This document shows, in pieces, positions 42,461 to 52,500 of a stretch of 60,366 nucleotides of DNA (position 1 is the stretch's first letter; each line of letters starts with the position of its first letter). Location of the stretch: assembly GCA_001552515.1 (NCBI GenBank), contig BCRI01000028.1, positions 1-60,366 of the forward strand, written 5' to 3'. The notes beneath the pieces are model-generated. The model made no database searches and was not told the DNA's origin. It saw nothing but the letters and a program-made list of their open reading frames with translations. Position numbers and translations under genes: made by a program. Origin of the DNA: Sphaerimonospora mesophila NBRC 14179 = JCM 3151. Lineage in GTDB: Bacteria > Actinomycetota > Actinomycetes > Streptosporangiales > Streptosporangiaceae.

Positions 42461-42762
42461 GTCACGAGACGAATGACGGCCGGGCCGCCGGACCGGTCGT
42501 CCTGGACGGCGGCGACCGGCGCTGTGTGCGACTGCTGATCGAGCTGCGCAGCCTCGTGGACGGCCTGGCGCCGGGCGACGTCGTCCACCTGATCGCCACC
42601 GACCCGGCCGCGCCGATCGACCTGCCGGCCTGGTGTCATCTGACCGGCCACAGCTACCTCGGCCCGCTGCCGGAGGCCGACCGCCCCACCTATGCGCTGC
42701 GGGTGGAGCCGACGGGCCGCGCCACCCGCCCCCGGGCGCCCTGGCACCTCGCCGACCGCTGA
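42457..42762 (+). CDS. TusA-family sulfur-carrier-like protein
   Basis: A 101-aa TusA/SirA-like fold: residues 10-65 show RCVRLLIELRSLVDGLAPGD, then VVHLIATDPAAPIDLPAWCH and LTGHSYLG, the second half of which is the canonical TusA pattern. The active Cys is present (RRCVRL), but the usual CPxP is CVRL, so persulfide relay may differ from E. coli TusA. It lies 141 bp after nrdB behind a short leader frame. A role in sulfur transfer or iron-sulfur supply is possible; none is demonstrated by context. Confidence 0.8.
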   Translation: MSHETNDGRAAGPVVLDGGDRRCVRLLIELRSLVDGLAPGDVVHLIATDPAAPIDLPAWCHLTGHSYLGPLPEADRPTYALRVEPTGRATRPRAPWHLADR

Positions 42763-42830
42763 GACACGCCTCGGTCAGCGCCGCCGAATATTGCTATATA
42801 TCCCGACATAAGAGTAGAGTTTCGGGGCTT

Positions 42831-42945
42831 GCGATGGGGCTCGTTTCGCCGCGTGCTCACCCATCGCAGGCATCAGCGCCACCGCCCACGGCCCGCCTGG
42901 CCCTTCCCCCTCGCCAGGCGCGTCATCGCGGTCGTCGCCGCGATG
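42831..42945. terminator. Two hairpins between the convergent TusA-like and BVMO genes
   Basis: GCGATGGG (42831-42838) pairs with CCCATCGC (42860-42867), and CATCGCGG (42924-42931) pairs with CCGCGATG (42938-42945) across 6 nt. Both sit in the 234-bp gap between convergent genes, where terminators are expected. The AT-rich stretch near 42787-42815 has no gene. Confidence 0.45.
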
Positions 42946-42996
42946 GCGCCTCCACGTTGGGGCCGTTGGGCGGCACGGCGAGGTCTCCCGCCGTCG

Positions 42997-44634
<1,638 letters not shown>

Positions 44635-44793
44635 TGGCCCTCCTGGGGGGTGGGACGAACGCGAGGCGCCGAGACTCGCGGCGGGGACCTTCGCGATTTT
44701 TCGGGTGGGGGGGACGACCGGAGCGGTCAGGGCGTGGCGTTTCTCGCGATCGCTGTGCACGTCCCGCCGGCGAACGCGTGTTCTTCCGTACGG

Positions 44794-44826
44794 GGCCGGG
44801 GCGCGTCGATCCGACGCGCCCCGGCC
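44794..44826 (-). terminator. 15-bp hairpin ending the PKS-tailoring operon
   Basis: GGCCGGGGCGCGTCG (44794-44808) is perfectly complementary to 44812-44826 with a 3-nt loop, starting 4 bp after the thioesterase stop. It is the strongest stem in this part of the window and should end the operon before the BVMO gene, whose promoter would then lie in the 159 bp before its start. Confidence 0.8.
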
Positions 44827-44830
44827 GTGA

Positions 44831-45583
44831 TCACGTCAACCGGTCGACGATGATCTTGGCCACCTCCTCGGCGCGCTCCCCGAGGTAGAAGTGGCCGCCG
44901 GGGAAGCCGATCAGCTCGAAGGAGCCGGTCGTGTGCTCGGCCCAGGCCCGGGCGTCGTCCTCGCCGACCCGGGGGTCCTCGTCGCCGACCAGGGCGGTGA
45001 CCGGGCAGCCGAGCACGTCGCCCGGCCGCCATTCGTACGCCCCGATGGCCCGGTAGTCGTCACGCAGCGCGGGCATGATCATCCGTACCACGTCCTCGTC
45101 GTCGAGCAGACGCGCGTCGGTGCCGCTGAGCAGGCGCAGCTCGGCGAGCAGGGACGCGTCCCCGTAGCCACCCGGCAGCTCCGGCCGCCGCAGGCCCGGC
45201 GCGCGCCGGCCGGAGGCGAACAGCCGGACCACGGGCAGGCCCCGCCGCTCCATCCGCAGCGCCACCTCGAAGGCGACGCTCGCCCCCATGCTGTGCCCGA
45301 ACAGCGCGTACGGCCGTCCCTGCCCCGCCTCGCCGCCCGAGGTCAGCACCTCGGTGACGCGGTCGGCGAGGTCGCGGATGTCCCGGACGCCGGGCTCGGC
45401 GCGGCGGTCCTGCCGCCCGGGGTACTGCACGGCCACCACGTCCAGCGCGGGCGACAGCAGTCCGGACAGGCCGTGGAAGTAGCTCGCCGATCCGCCGGCG
45501 TGCGGGAACAGCACCAGCCGCGGGCCCGTGGCGGCACCGCGGTGGAAGCGGCGCAGCCACATGTCCGGATCGCCGCCGGTCAT
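44831..45583 (-). CDS. Type II thioesterase
   Basis: Stand-alone editing thioesterase that frees stalled or misprimed ACPs in polyketide assembly, 250 aa. ATG 45583 overlaps the double-P450 stop by 4 bp. Motifs: LVLFPHAGGSASYFHGLSGL, nucleophile elbow ALFGHSMGASVAFEVAL, the late Asp in LVGDEDPRVGEDDARAW and the catalytic His in FPGGHFYLGERA. It is the last gene before the strong hairpin. No integrated thioesterase is visible in the PKS genes here, so a chain-release role is possible, but editing is the usual one. Confidence 0.95.
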   Translation of the reverse strand: MTGGDPDMWLRRFHRGAATGPRLVLFPHAGGSASYFHGLSGLLSPALDVVAVQYPGRQDRRAEPGVRDIRDLADRVTEVLTSGGEAGQGRPYALFGHSMGASVAFEVALRMERRGLPVVRLFASGRRAPGLRRPELPGGYGDASLLAELRLLSGTDARLLDDEDVVRMIMPALRDDYRAIGAYEWRPGDVLGCPVTALVGDEDPRVGEDDARAWAEHTTGSFELIGFPGGHFYLGERAEEVAKIIVDRLT

Positions 45584-48102
45584 GTGCCGGACCTCCCGCG
45601 CACGTTGACGGGCAGCGAGGCCAGCCCGCGGATGACCATGCCCTCGGTGTGCCGCGGGCCCGGCTCGGCGATCTCCAGATCCAGGGCCGCGATCTCGCCC
45701 AGCGCCGTCTGGACGGCGAGGCGTGCGAGCGGGGCGCCGAGGCAGAAGTGGATGCCGTGCCCGAAGCCGAGGTGGCGCGTGCCGGACGACCGTGCGAAGT
45801 CGAGGCGATCGGGCTCGTCGTACGCCGCCGGGTCGCGGTTGGCGGCCGCGAGGACGAGCAGCAGCGCCTCCCCCGCGTGCACGGGGGTGTCGCCGATCAC
45901 GGTGTCCTCGAGCACCACGCGAGAGATCACCTGCGCCGGCGAGTCGTAGCGGAGCAGCTCCTCCACGGCCGGGGCCAGCCGGTCGGGGTTGGCGCGCAGC
46001 CAGGCGAGCTGGTCGGGGTTGCGCAGCAAAGCGAGCACGCCGTTGCCGAGCAGGTGCACGGTCAGCGCGTAGCCGGCGGAGATCAACAGGGTGCAGGTGG
46101 TGACCAGCTCGGTCTCGGTGAGCCGGTCGCCCTCCTGCTCGGCCGCGACGAGCGCGCTGATCAGGTCGTCGGCGGGCTCGGCGCGGCGCCGCTCCGCCAG
46201 CTCGGCGAAGTACTGGTTGAACTGCTCACGCGCGCCCTGACGCCGGGCGACCTGCTCCCTGGTGAGCACGAAGTCGGGGTCGAGACCCCGGCCGATCTCG
46301 GCGGACCAGGCGCGGAAGCGGTCCAGGTTCTCCTCCTCCACGCCCATCAGCTCACCGAGCAGCAGCGCGGGCAGGGGGTGGGCCACGGCGTCCATCAGGT
46401 CGAAGGAGGTCCCGGCCTCGGCGAGCAGCCGCGCGGTGATCTCGGCGGCGCTCGGGCGCAGCCGCTCGACGGCGCGGGCGGTGAACGCCTTGCTGACCAG
46501 GGACCGCAGACGGGTGTGGTCGGGCGGGTCCATGAAGATGAACTGCCGGACCGGCCTGCCCTCGGGGTCGCGGCCGAAGTGCTCCGACACCGCCTGCCCG
46601 TCGCCCCAGCCGATCAGGGGGTCGCGCAGCGCGGCGGAGGCCTCACGATGGCCGGTGACGACGACGGTGCCGCCGGGCGTACGGGTGACGGGCCCCGCTT
46701 CGGCGATCTTGCGGTACACCGGGTAGGGATCGGCCCGGAACGTGGGATCGAAGGGGTTGAACGGCAGCAGCTGGGTGATGATGTAAACGCCCGGATTCGC
46801 CGGGAGGCCGGAGGGCGGCTCCTCGGGCAACGCGGGCGCGGCGACCGGGGTGACGTCGCCGTAGGCCACCGGCAGGTTCAGGATGACGGTGTGCTTGTTG
46901 CTCCGTGCCCACCGCACGGGCCCGGCCGTACGCAGCTCGCCGACGCGGTCAAGCAGCGCCTCCAGGACGATCCGCAGCTCCAGCCGGCCGAGCGCCTGCC
47001 CCATGCAGTCGTGGGTGCCGAACCCGAACGCGAGGTGCGGGTTCGGGTCGCGACGGATGTCGAAGGTGTGCGCGTCGGCGAAGACCCTCTCGTCGCGGTT
47101 GGCCGAGGCCCACCAGAAGGTGACCTTCTCCCCGGCCCTGATCAGCGCGCCGCCCACTTCGACGTCCCGGGTGGCGGTGCGCCGGTTGTACGGGGTGGGG
47201 GACGACCAGCGCAGCATCTCCTCGACGGCGCCGGGGATCAGCGAGCGGTCCTCGCGCAGCGCCTTCCACTGGTCGGGGTGCTCGGCCAGCGCGAGCAGAC
47301 CGTGCGCGATGGCGTTGCGCGGCGGCTCTGAGCCGGCGCCGAGGATCAGGTTGAAGAACACCTCCCGTTCGTACGCCGACATCGGCCGCTCGTCGGAGGG
47401 CAGCTCGGCACGGGCGACCAGGGAGAGCAGGTCCCGGCCGGGTTCCGCCGCCGCGCGGGCCTTGAGCGCGCCGGTGCCGTACTGATAGAGCGCGAGGCGC
47501 GACATCTGCGAGCGTTCGGTGTCCTCGCCCGCCTCGCGGTCGTCGAAGCCCATGCTGACGTCGGCCCAGGCGCGCAGCGTGGGCCAGTCCCGGCGCGGCA
47601 CGCCGAGCAGCAGCAGCGCCGTCGTGATCGCGAAAGGCCCGGCGACGTCCACCATCAGGTCGCCCTCGCCGCCCTCGACGGCCTTGGCCACCAGGTCCTC
47701 CGCGATGGCCCTTAGCTCCGGCTCCATGGCGGTCAGCGCGGCGGCGTCGACCGAGGGGCTGACGGCGTCGCGTACGGCCCGGTGCCGGGGGTCGTCCATC
47801 ATGTTCAGCATGGTCCCGGCATGCACGCCGGGGGCGAGGTCGTCGATGTGCGTGCCGCCGCCGGCGCGCCCGCCGCCGCCCTGGGAGGAGAACGCCGGAT
47901 CGGCGGCCGCCGCCCTGATGTCCTCGTAGCGGCTCAGCACCCAGAAGCCCTCGCCGTCAGCGGTGTGACCCGCCGGGTGAAAGAAGACCGGCGCCTCCTC
48001 GCGCAGGCGGGTGAAGACGTGATGTGGGAAACCGTCGGTGAAACGCCCCTGGTCGGAAAGGTCGAAGCCGCCCAGTGCGGGGGGAAGTTGCTGTTCTGTC
48101 AT
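45580..48102 (-). CDS. Tandem cytochrome P450-P450 fusion protein
   Basis: One uninterrupted 840-aa frame encodes two complete P450 domains. ATG 48102 overlaps the upstream stop. Domain 1 (about 1-412) has the I-helix LGAGSEPPRNAIA, ExxR at E295/R298 and heme loop FGFGTHDCMG with Cys366; its RRDPNPHLAFG region recalls CYP124/125/linalool-type P450s. Domain 2 (about 440-840) begins LLPFNPFDPTFRADPYPVYR and has ExxR at E715/R718 and heme loop FGHGIHFCLG with Cys787. Its I-helix reads ISAGYALTVHLLG, lacking the usual Glu/Asp-Thr pair. The linker (413-440) is Ala/Pro/Glu-rich. No ferredoxin or reductase domain is present. It probably performs successive oxidations on the polyketide. Confidence 0.93.
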   Translation of the reverse strand: MTEQQLPPALGGFDLSDQGRFTDGFPHHVFTRLREEAPVFFHPAGHTADGEGFWVLSRYEDIRAAAADPAFSSQGGGGRAGGGTHIDDLAPGVHAGTMLNMMDDPRHRAVRDAVSPSVDAAALTAMEPELRAIAEDLVAKAVEGGEGDLMVDVAGPFAITTALLLLGVPRRDWPTLRAWADVSMGFDDREAGEDTERSQMSRLALYQYGTGALKARAAAEPGRDLLSLVARAELPSDERPMSAYEREVFFNLILGAGSEPPRNAIAHGLLALAEHPDQWKALREDRSLIPGAVEEMLRWSSPTPYNRRTATRDVEVGGALIRAGEKVTFWWASANRDERVFADAHTFDIRRDPNPHLAFGFGTHDCMGQALGRLELRIVLEALLDRVGELRTAGPVRWARSNKHTVILNLPVAYGDVTPVAAPALPEEPPSGLPANPGVYIITQLLPFNPFDPTFRADPYPVYRKIAEAGPVTRTPGGTVVVTGHREASAALRDPLIGWGDGQAVSEHFGRDPEGRPVRQFIFMDPPDHTRLRSLVSKAFTARAVERLRPSAAEITARLLAEAGTSFDLMDAVAHPLPALLLGELMGVEEENLDRFRAWSAEIGRGLDPDFVLTREQVARRQGAREQFNQYFAELAERRRAEPADDLISALVAAEQEGDRLTETELVTTCTLLISAGYALTVHLLGNGVLALLRNPDQLAWLRANPDRLAPAVEELLRYDSPAQVISRVVLEDTVIGDTPVHAGEALLLVLAAANRDPAAYDEPDRLDFARSSGTRHLGFGHGIHFCLGAPLARLAVQTALGEIAALDLEIAEPGPRHTEGMVIRGLASLPVNVRGRSGT

Positions 48103-49568
48103 CACTGTTCCTTCGAGTTCTGCGGTGCGAGCTTTTCCAGAGCCGTGGCGGCGGGAGCCAGGTCGCCCGGCCGTCCTGCGGTGGCGACGTAGCCGTCGGG
48201 GCGCAGCAGTACGAACCCCTCCGCTCCGCCGTCGCGGTGCCGATGGGCGAGCAGCCCGGGCAGCCGTCCGGCGAGTGCGGTCCCCTGGGCGTACGCGTCG
48301 CCGCCCTCGGCGCCGACCGTGATGAGCTGCCACCGGTCGGCCTCGTCGGGTTCGAGGACATAGAGCGGCGAGCGCGTACCGGGCAGGGGCAGGCCGCGTG
48401 GGACCTTGGCGGGTGCGGGGATGAGCACGTCCGGATAGCGGATCAGCCAGCCGGACAGGAGCGGCGGGAGCTTCTTGCCCAGCGCGCCGGTGCGGTGGGC
48501 CAGGGTCATGAGCGCGTTGCGCACCCGGTTGGCGAGCGGGCTGAGCACGGCCTGCCTGGCCATCCGGCCGGTGGCCTGGACGGTCTGCTCAGCGGCGGCG
48601 CGGCGCTCGGGGTCGTAGCTGTCGAGCACGCCGGGGACGTACCGGCCCTGGATCACTCCGGCCAGCTTCCAGGCGAGGTTGCGCGCGTCGGCGAAGCCGA
48701 GGTTCAGGCCCTGCCCGCCGACCACGGAGTGCACGTGCGCCGCGTCTCCCACGAGGAAGCAGCGGCCGACGCGCAGCGTCGAGGCGATGCGTTCGTGGCT
48801 GGTGAACGTGGTGTTCATGGTCAGGCCGGTGACGCGCAGTCCGCCGGGTCCGCGCTCGTCCAGCAGGCGCTGGGCCGTCCCCTCGTCGACCTCCACGCCG
48901 TCGGGCAGGGCGCCGGAGATCCGCACCCGGCCTCCGGGCAGCGGGGCGACCAGGACCACCCCGGTGCGGCCGAGATAGTAGGTCACCGCCTCCGGGTCGT
49001 GGCCGCCCTCCAGGTCGCCCTCGGCGAGCAGGAACCTGATCGGCAGCGGCGCGCCGGTGAACCGGGCGCCGATGAGATCGCGGACCGTGCTGCGGAAACC
49101 GTCGGCGGCGATCAGCCACTCGGTCTCCAGCGTGATCTCCGTGCCGTCCGCGCGGGTGGCCGTGACGACGACCCGGTCCGCCTCCTGGGTCACGCCGGTC
49201 ACCCGCACCCCGCGCCGCACCTCGCCGCCGAGGCGGCGCAGCTCGTCGTCGAGCAGCTCGACCGTGTCCTCCTGCGGGAGGATCAGCGGCGCCATGTGCT
49301 GGGCCAGCGGCAGCCGCAGCGGGTTGCCGCCGGTGTGGTAGCTCAGCGCCTTGATCCGCGCGCCGCGCTTGGTCGCCTCCTCCAGGATGCCGACGTCGCG
49401 GTAGAGCTCCAGCGAGGGCGGCCACAGGAGGATGGCGCGCGAGCCGCCCCCGGGCTGCTCGTCGGCGTCGACGATGACCGCGTCAACGCCGCGCCGCCGC
49501 AGTTCGCAGGCCATCATGAGGCCGCACGGGCCGCCGCCCACGATGAGTACGGTGCTTGGACTGTTCAA
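48102..49568 (-). CDS. FAD-dependent monooxygenase, aromatic hydroxylase-like
   Basis: Class A flavoprotein hydroxylase of the PHBH/TfdB type, 488 aa. The start is a TTG at 49568 that overlaps the PKS stop, with AGGAG 8 nt upstream. FAD motif [20 protein letters not shown], the DG motif [14 protein letters not shown] and the GD motif [20 protein letters not shown] are all intact, and a thioredoxin-like C-terminal region follows ([20 protein letters not shown]). It is encoded between the PKS and the double P450 with overlapping ends, so it is a tailoring enzyme; epoxidation or hydroxylation of the polyketide is possible. Confidence 0.94.
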   Translation of the reverse strand: MNSPSTVLIVGGGPCGLMMACELRRRGVDAVIVDADEQPGGGSRAILLWPPSLELYRDVGILEEATKRGARIKALSYHTGGNPLRLPLAQHMAPLILPQEDTVELLDDELRRLGGEVRRGVRVTGVTQEADRVVVTATRADGTEITLETEWLIAADGFRSTVRDLIGARFTGAPLPIRFLLAEGDLEGGHDPEAVTYYLGRTGVVLVAPLPGGRVRISGALPDGVEVDEGTAQRLLDERGPGGLRVTGLTMNTTFTSHERIASTLRVGRCFLVGDAAHVHSVVGGQGLNLGFADARNLAWKLAGVIQGRYVPGVLDSYDPERRAAAEQTVQATGRMARQAVLSPLANRVRNALMTLAHRTGALGKKLPPLLSGWLIRYPDVLIPAPAKVPRGLPLPGTRSPLYVLEPDEADRWQLITVGAEGGDAYAQGTALAGRLPGLLAHRHRDGGAEGFVLLRPDGYVATAGRPGDLAPAATALEKLAPQNSKEQ

Positions 49569-52500
49569 TGGTGTGGCTCCTCCAGGGTCTGTCCCAGGTG
49601 CCGGGCGAGCTGCCGGGGGGTGGGGTGATCGAAGACGACGTCGGCCGGGAGGCGGCGACCGAAGGCGGTGCCGAGCCGGTTGCGCAGTTCCACGGCGGTG
49701 AGCGAGTCGAAGCCGGCCTCGGTGAAGCGCCGGTCGGGGTGGATCTCGGCCGGGGTCTCGTGGCCGAGCACGGCGGCGGCGTGGCCGCGCACCAGGTCGA
49801 GCAGCTCCCCCGGCTCCTGGATCGGGGGTACGGCGTCGCCGGTCTCCCCGGGCCGTCCGTCCTCCGGCACCGCGGTGAAGTCGGCGATCAGGGGGCGGCT
49901 GCGCTCGCCCTCGTACGCGGGGGCGAAGCGGCTCCAGTCGAGATCGGCGACCACCACAGCACCGGCGTCCCCGTGCAGGTCCCGGCGGAGCGCGTCCAGT
50001 GCCGAGGCCGGCGGCATGAGGCCCACTCCGCGGCCGGTCAGCCGTCCCCCTCGCTGCGGCCCTTCACCTGATCCCGGCCCAACCGGCGTCTGCGCCGATG
50101 TCTGCGCCGGGGTCTGCTCTGGGAGCTGTGCCGACCACAGTCCCCAGGCCACGGACAGGGCGGGCAGACCGCTGCCGCGGCGGTGCTCGGCGAGCGCGTC
50201 CAGCTCAGCCCCCGCCGCGGCGTACGCCGCCTGGCCGACACCGCCGAACGTGGCCGCGATCGAGGAGAACAGCACGAACGCGGCCGGCTCCTCCTCCGCC
50301 GCGGCGGTCGCCGCGTGCAGGGCGTGGGCCGCGCCCGTGTTGCCACGCAGGACCCGCTCCAGCCGATCGAGGGTGAGCGTGTCGAGGGTGCTCTCCTCCA
50401 GATGGTCGGCGGCGTGCACGACGGTGCGGGGCCGATGCTCGGCGACGAGGGCGGCGAGCGCGTCGCGGTCACCCGGGTCGGCCGCCACGACCGTGATCTT
50501 CTCTCCCGGCGCGGCGACGGGCTCGCCGGCCACCAGCACGACCCGCTCGGCGCCGTGGTCGACCAGCCAGCGGGCGAGGTGCCCGCCGTACGGCGTGACG
50601 CCACCGGTGACCAGCACGGTTCCTGACGGGCTCCAGGAGGGGGCGGACGGCGCGGCGCGCACCAGGCGGGCGGCGAGCAGTCCCACGGCACGCACGGCCA
50701 CCTGATCCTCGCCGCCGGGCGGCGCGGCGAGCGCCCGGGCCAGCCGCTCGCCGGCGCGGGAGTCGAGCCGCGCGGGCAGGTCGACGAGCCCGCCCCACAG
50801 GTCGGGGCGTTCCAGGGCGAGGCTGCGGCCCAGGCCCCAGATCCGGGCGCGGGCGGGTTCGGCGATCCGGTCGCCGGGCGCGGCGACGACCGCCTCGCGC
50901 GTGACCAGCCACAGCGGTCCCCGGGTGGGCCGCGTCAGGGCGAGCGTGGCGGCGAGCCCGCGGCTGAGCTCGGGGTGCTCCGGGTGCGGCGACTCGTCGA
51001 GGGCCAGCAGCGACAGCACGCCCGCGTACGCGCCGCCGTCCGGGGTGGCGGCGGTCTCCACCTTGGCGCCGTGCGCCGTCAGGGCCGCCACGACGTCGGT
51101 CACCAGTTCGTCGTGCTCATATCCCTCGGGCACGAGCACCTGCCAGGTGCCGGACAGCTCCGGCGGCGTGTCCGGCTCCGCCACGGGACGCCAGGCGACG
51201 CGGTAGCGCCACGAGTCGGGGCCGCCGTCGGCGGATCGCCGCGGCGTGATCCAGTAGCGGCGCGGCTGGAAGGGATAGGTGGGCAGGTCGAGCGGGCGGG
51301 CCGGGTCGAGGACGGCACGCCAGTCCACGGGGGCGCCGTGCGCGTACGCCTCGGCGAGCGCGCCGAGGAACCTGGCCCGGTCGGCGGAGCCGCGGCGCAG
51401 CGTGGCGACCACGGCGGCGGACGACTCGGCGGCCTCGGCCGTCTCCGCCACCCCGGCCACGAGCACGGGGTGCGGGCCCGGCTCCACGAACAGGGTGTGG
51501 CCGTCGGCGAGCAGCGCGCGCACGGAGTCGGCGAAACGGACCCGTTCGCGCAGGTTGCGCCCCCAGTAGGCGCCGTCGAGTTCGCGCCCGTCCAGCGGCC
51601 CCCCGGTGACGGAGGAGTAGAAGGGGATCGTGCCGGGCGCGGGGACCAGGTCGGCCAGCGCGGCGGCCAGCGCGGCGCGGGCCGGCTCCACGTGCGGGGA
51701 GTGCGCCGCGTATTCGACGTCGACCCGTCGGGCCCGCACGCCGGCGGCCTCGCACTCGGCCAGCACCTCGTCCAGTGCTCCGTGCTCGCCGGCGAGCGTG
51801 ACGTAGGAGGGTCCGGTGACCGCGGCGACCGTCACCCGGTCGCCCCAGCGCCGCTCGGCCTCCTCCTGGGGCATCGTGACGGCCACCATGCCGCCCCGGC
51901 CGCGTGCCGCCGCCAGCAATCCGCTGCGGAGGGCGACGACGCGGGCGCCGTCCGCCAAGGACAGCACGCCGGCGACGGTGGCGGCGGCGATCTCGCCCTG
52001 GGAGTGGCCGGTCACGGCGGCGGGATGCACCCCGGCCTCCCGCCACAGCCGGGTGAGCGCGACCATCATGGCCCACAGCGCGGGCTGGGCGACCTCGTCC
52101 CGCCCGAGATCGGGCGCGCCGGGGCCGCCGCGCAGCGCGTCGGTGAGCGACCAGTCCACATGCGGCGTGAGGGCCTCGGCGCACCGCTCGATCTCCTCGG
52201 CGAAGGCGGGCGAGGAACGCAGCAGTGCCGCGCCCATCCCCGGCCACCTGCCGCCCTGCCCGGAGAACACGAACGCGACCTGCGCGCCTCCCGGCGTCGC
52301 CGTCCCCCTGACCAGGTTCGCGGCGGCCTCGCCAGCGGCCAGCGCGTCCAGTCCGCGGGCGAAATCGGCAGCCCCGGAGCCGAGCACCACCGCCCGGTGT
52401 TCCAGGGCGGCCCGGGTGGTGGCCAGCGACCACGCCACCCGCCGCGCGTCGTGCCCGTCGGCGTACGGCTGAAGCCGCGCGCCCTGTGCCCGCAGCGCCG

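Noticed and set aside
45649-47331. A 560-codon plus-strand frame over the double P450
   Set aside because: Antisense shadow; the minus strand encodes the heme loops and helix motifs.
48103-48333. N-terminal extension of the double-P450 frame
   Set aside because: It lies in the FAD monooxygenase gene and reads as Arg-rich noise; ATG 48102 overlaps that gene's stop and begins a normal P450 N-terminus.
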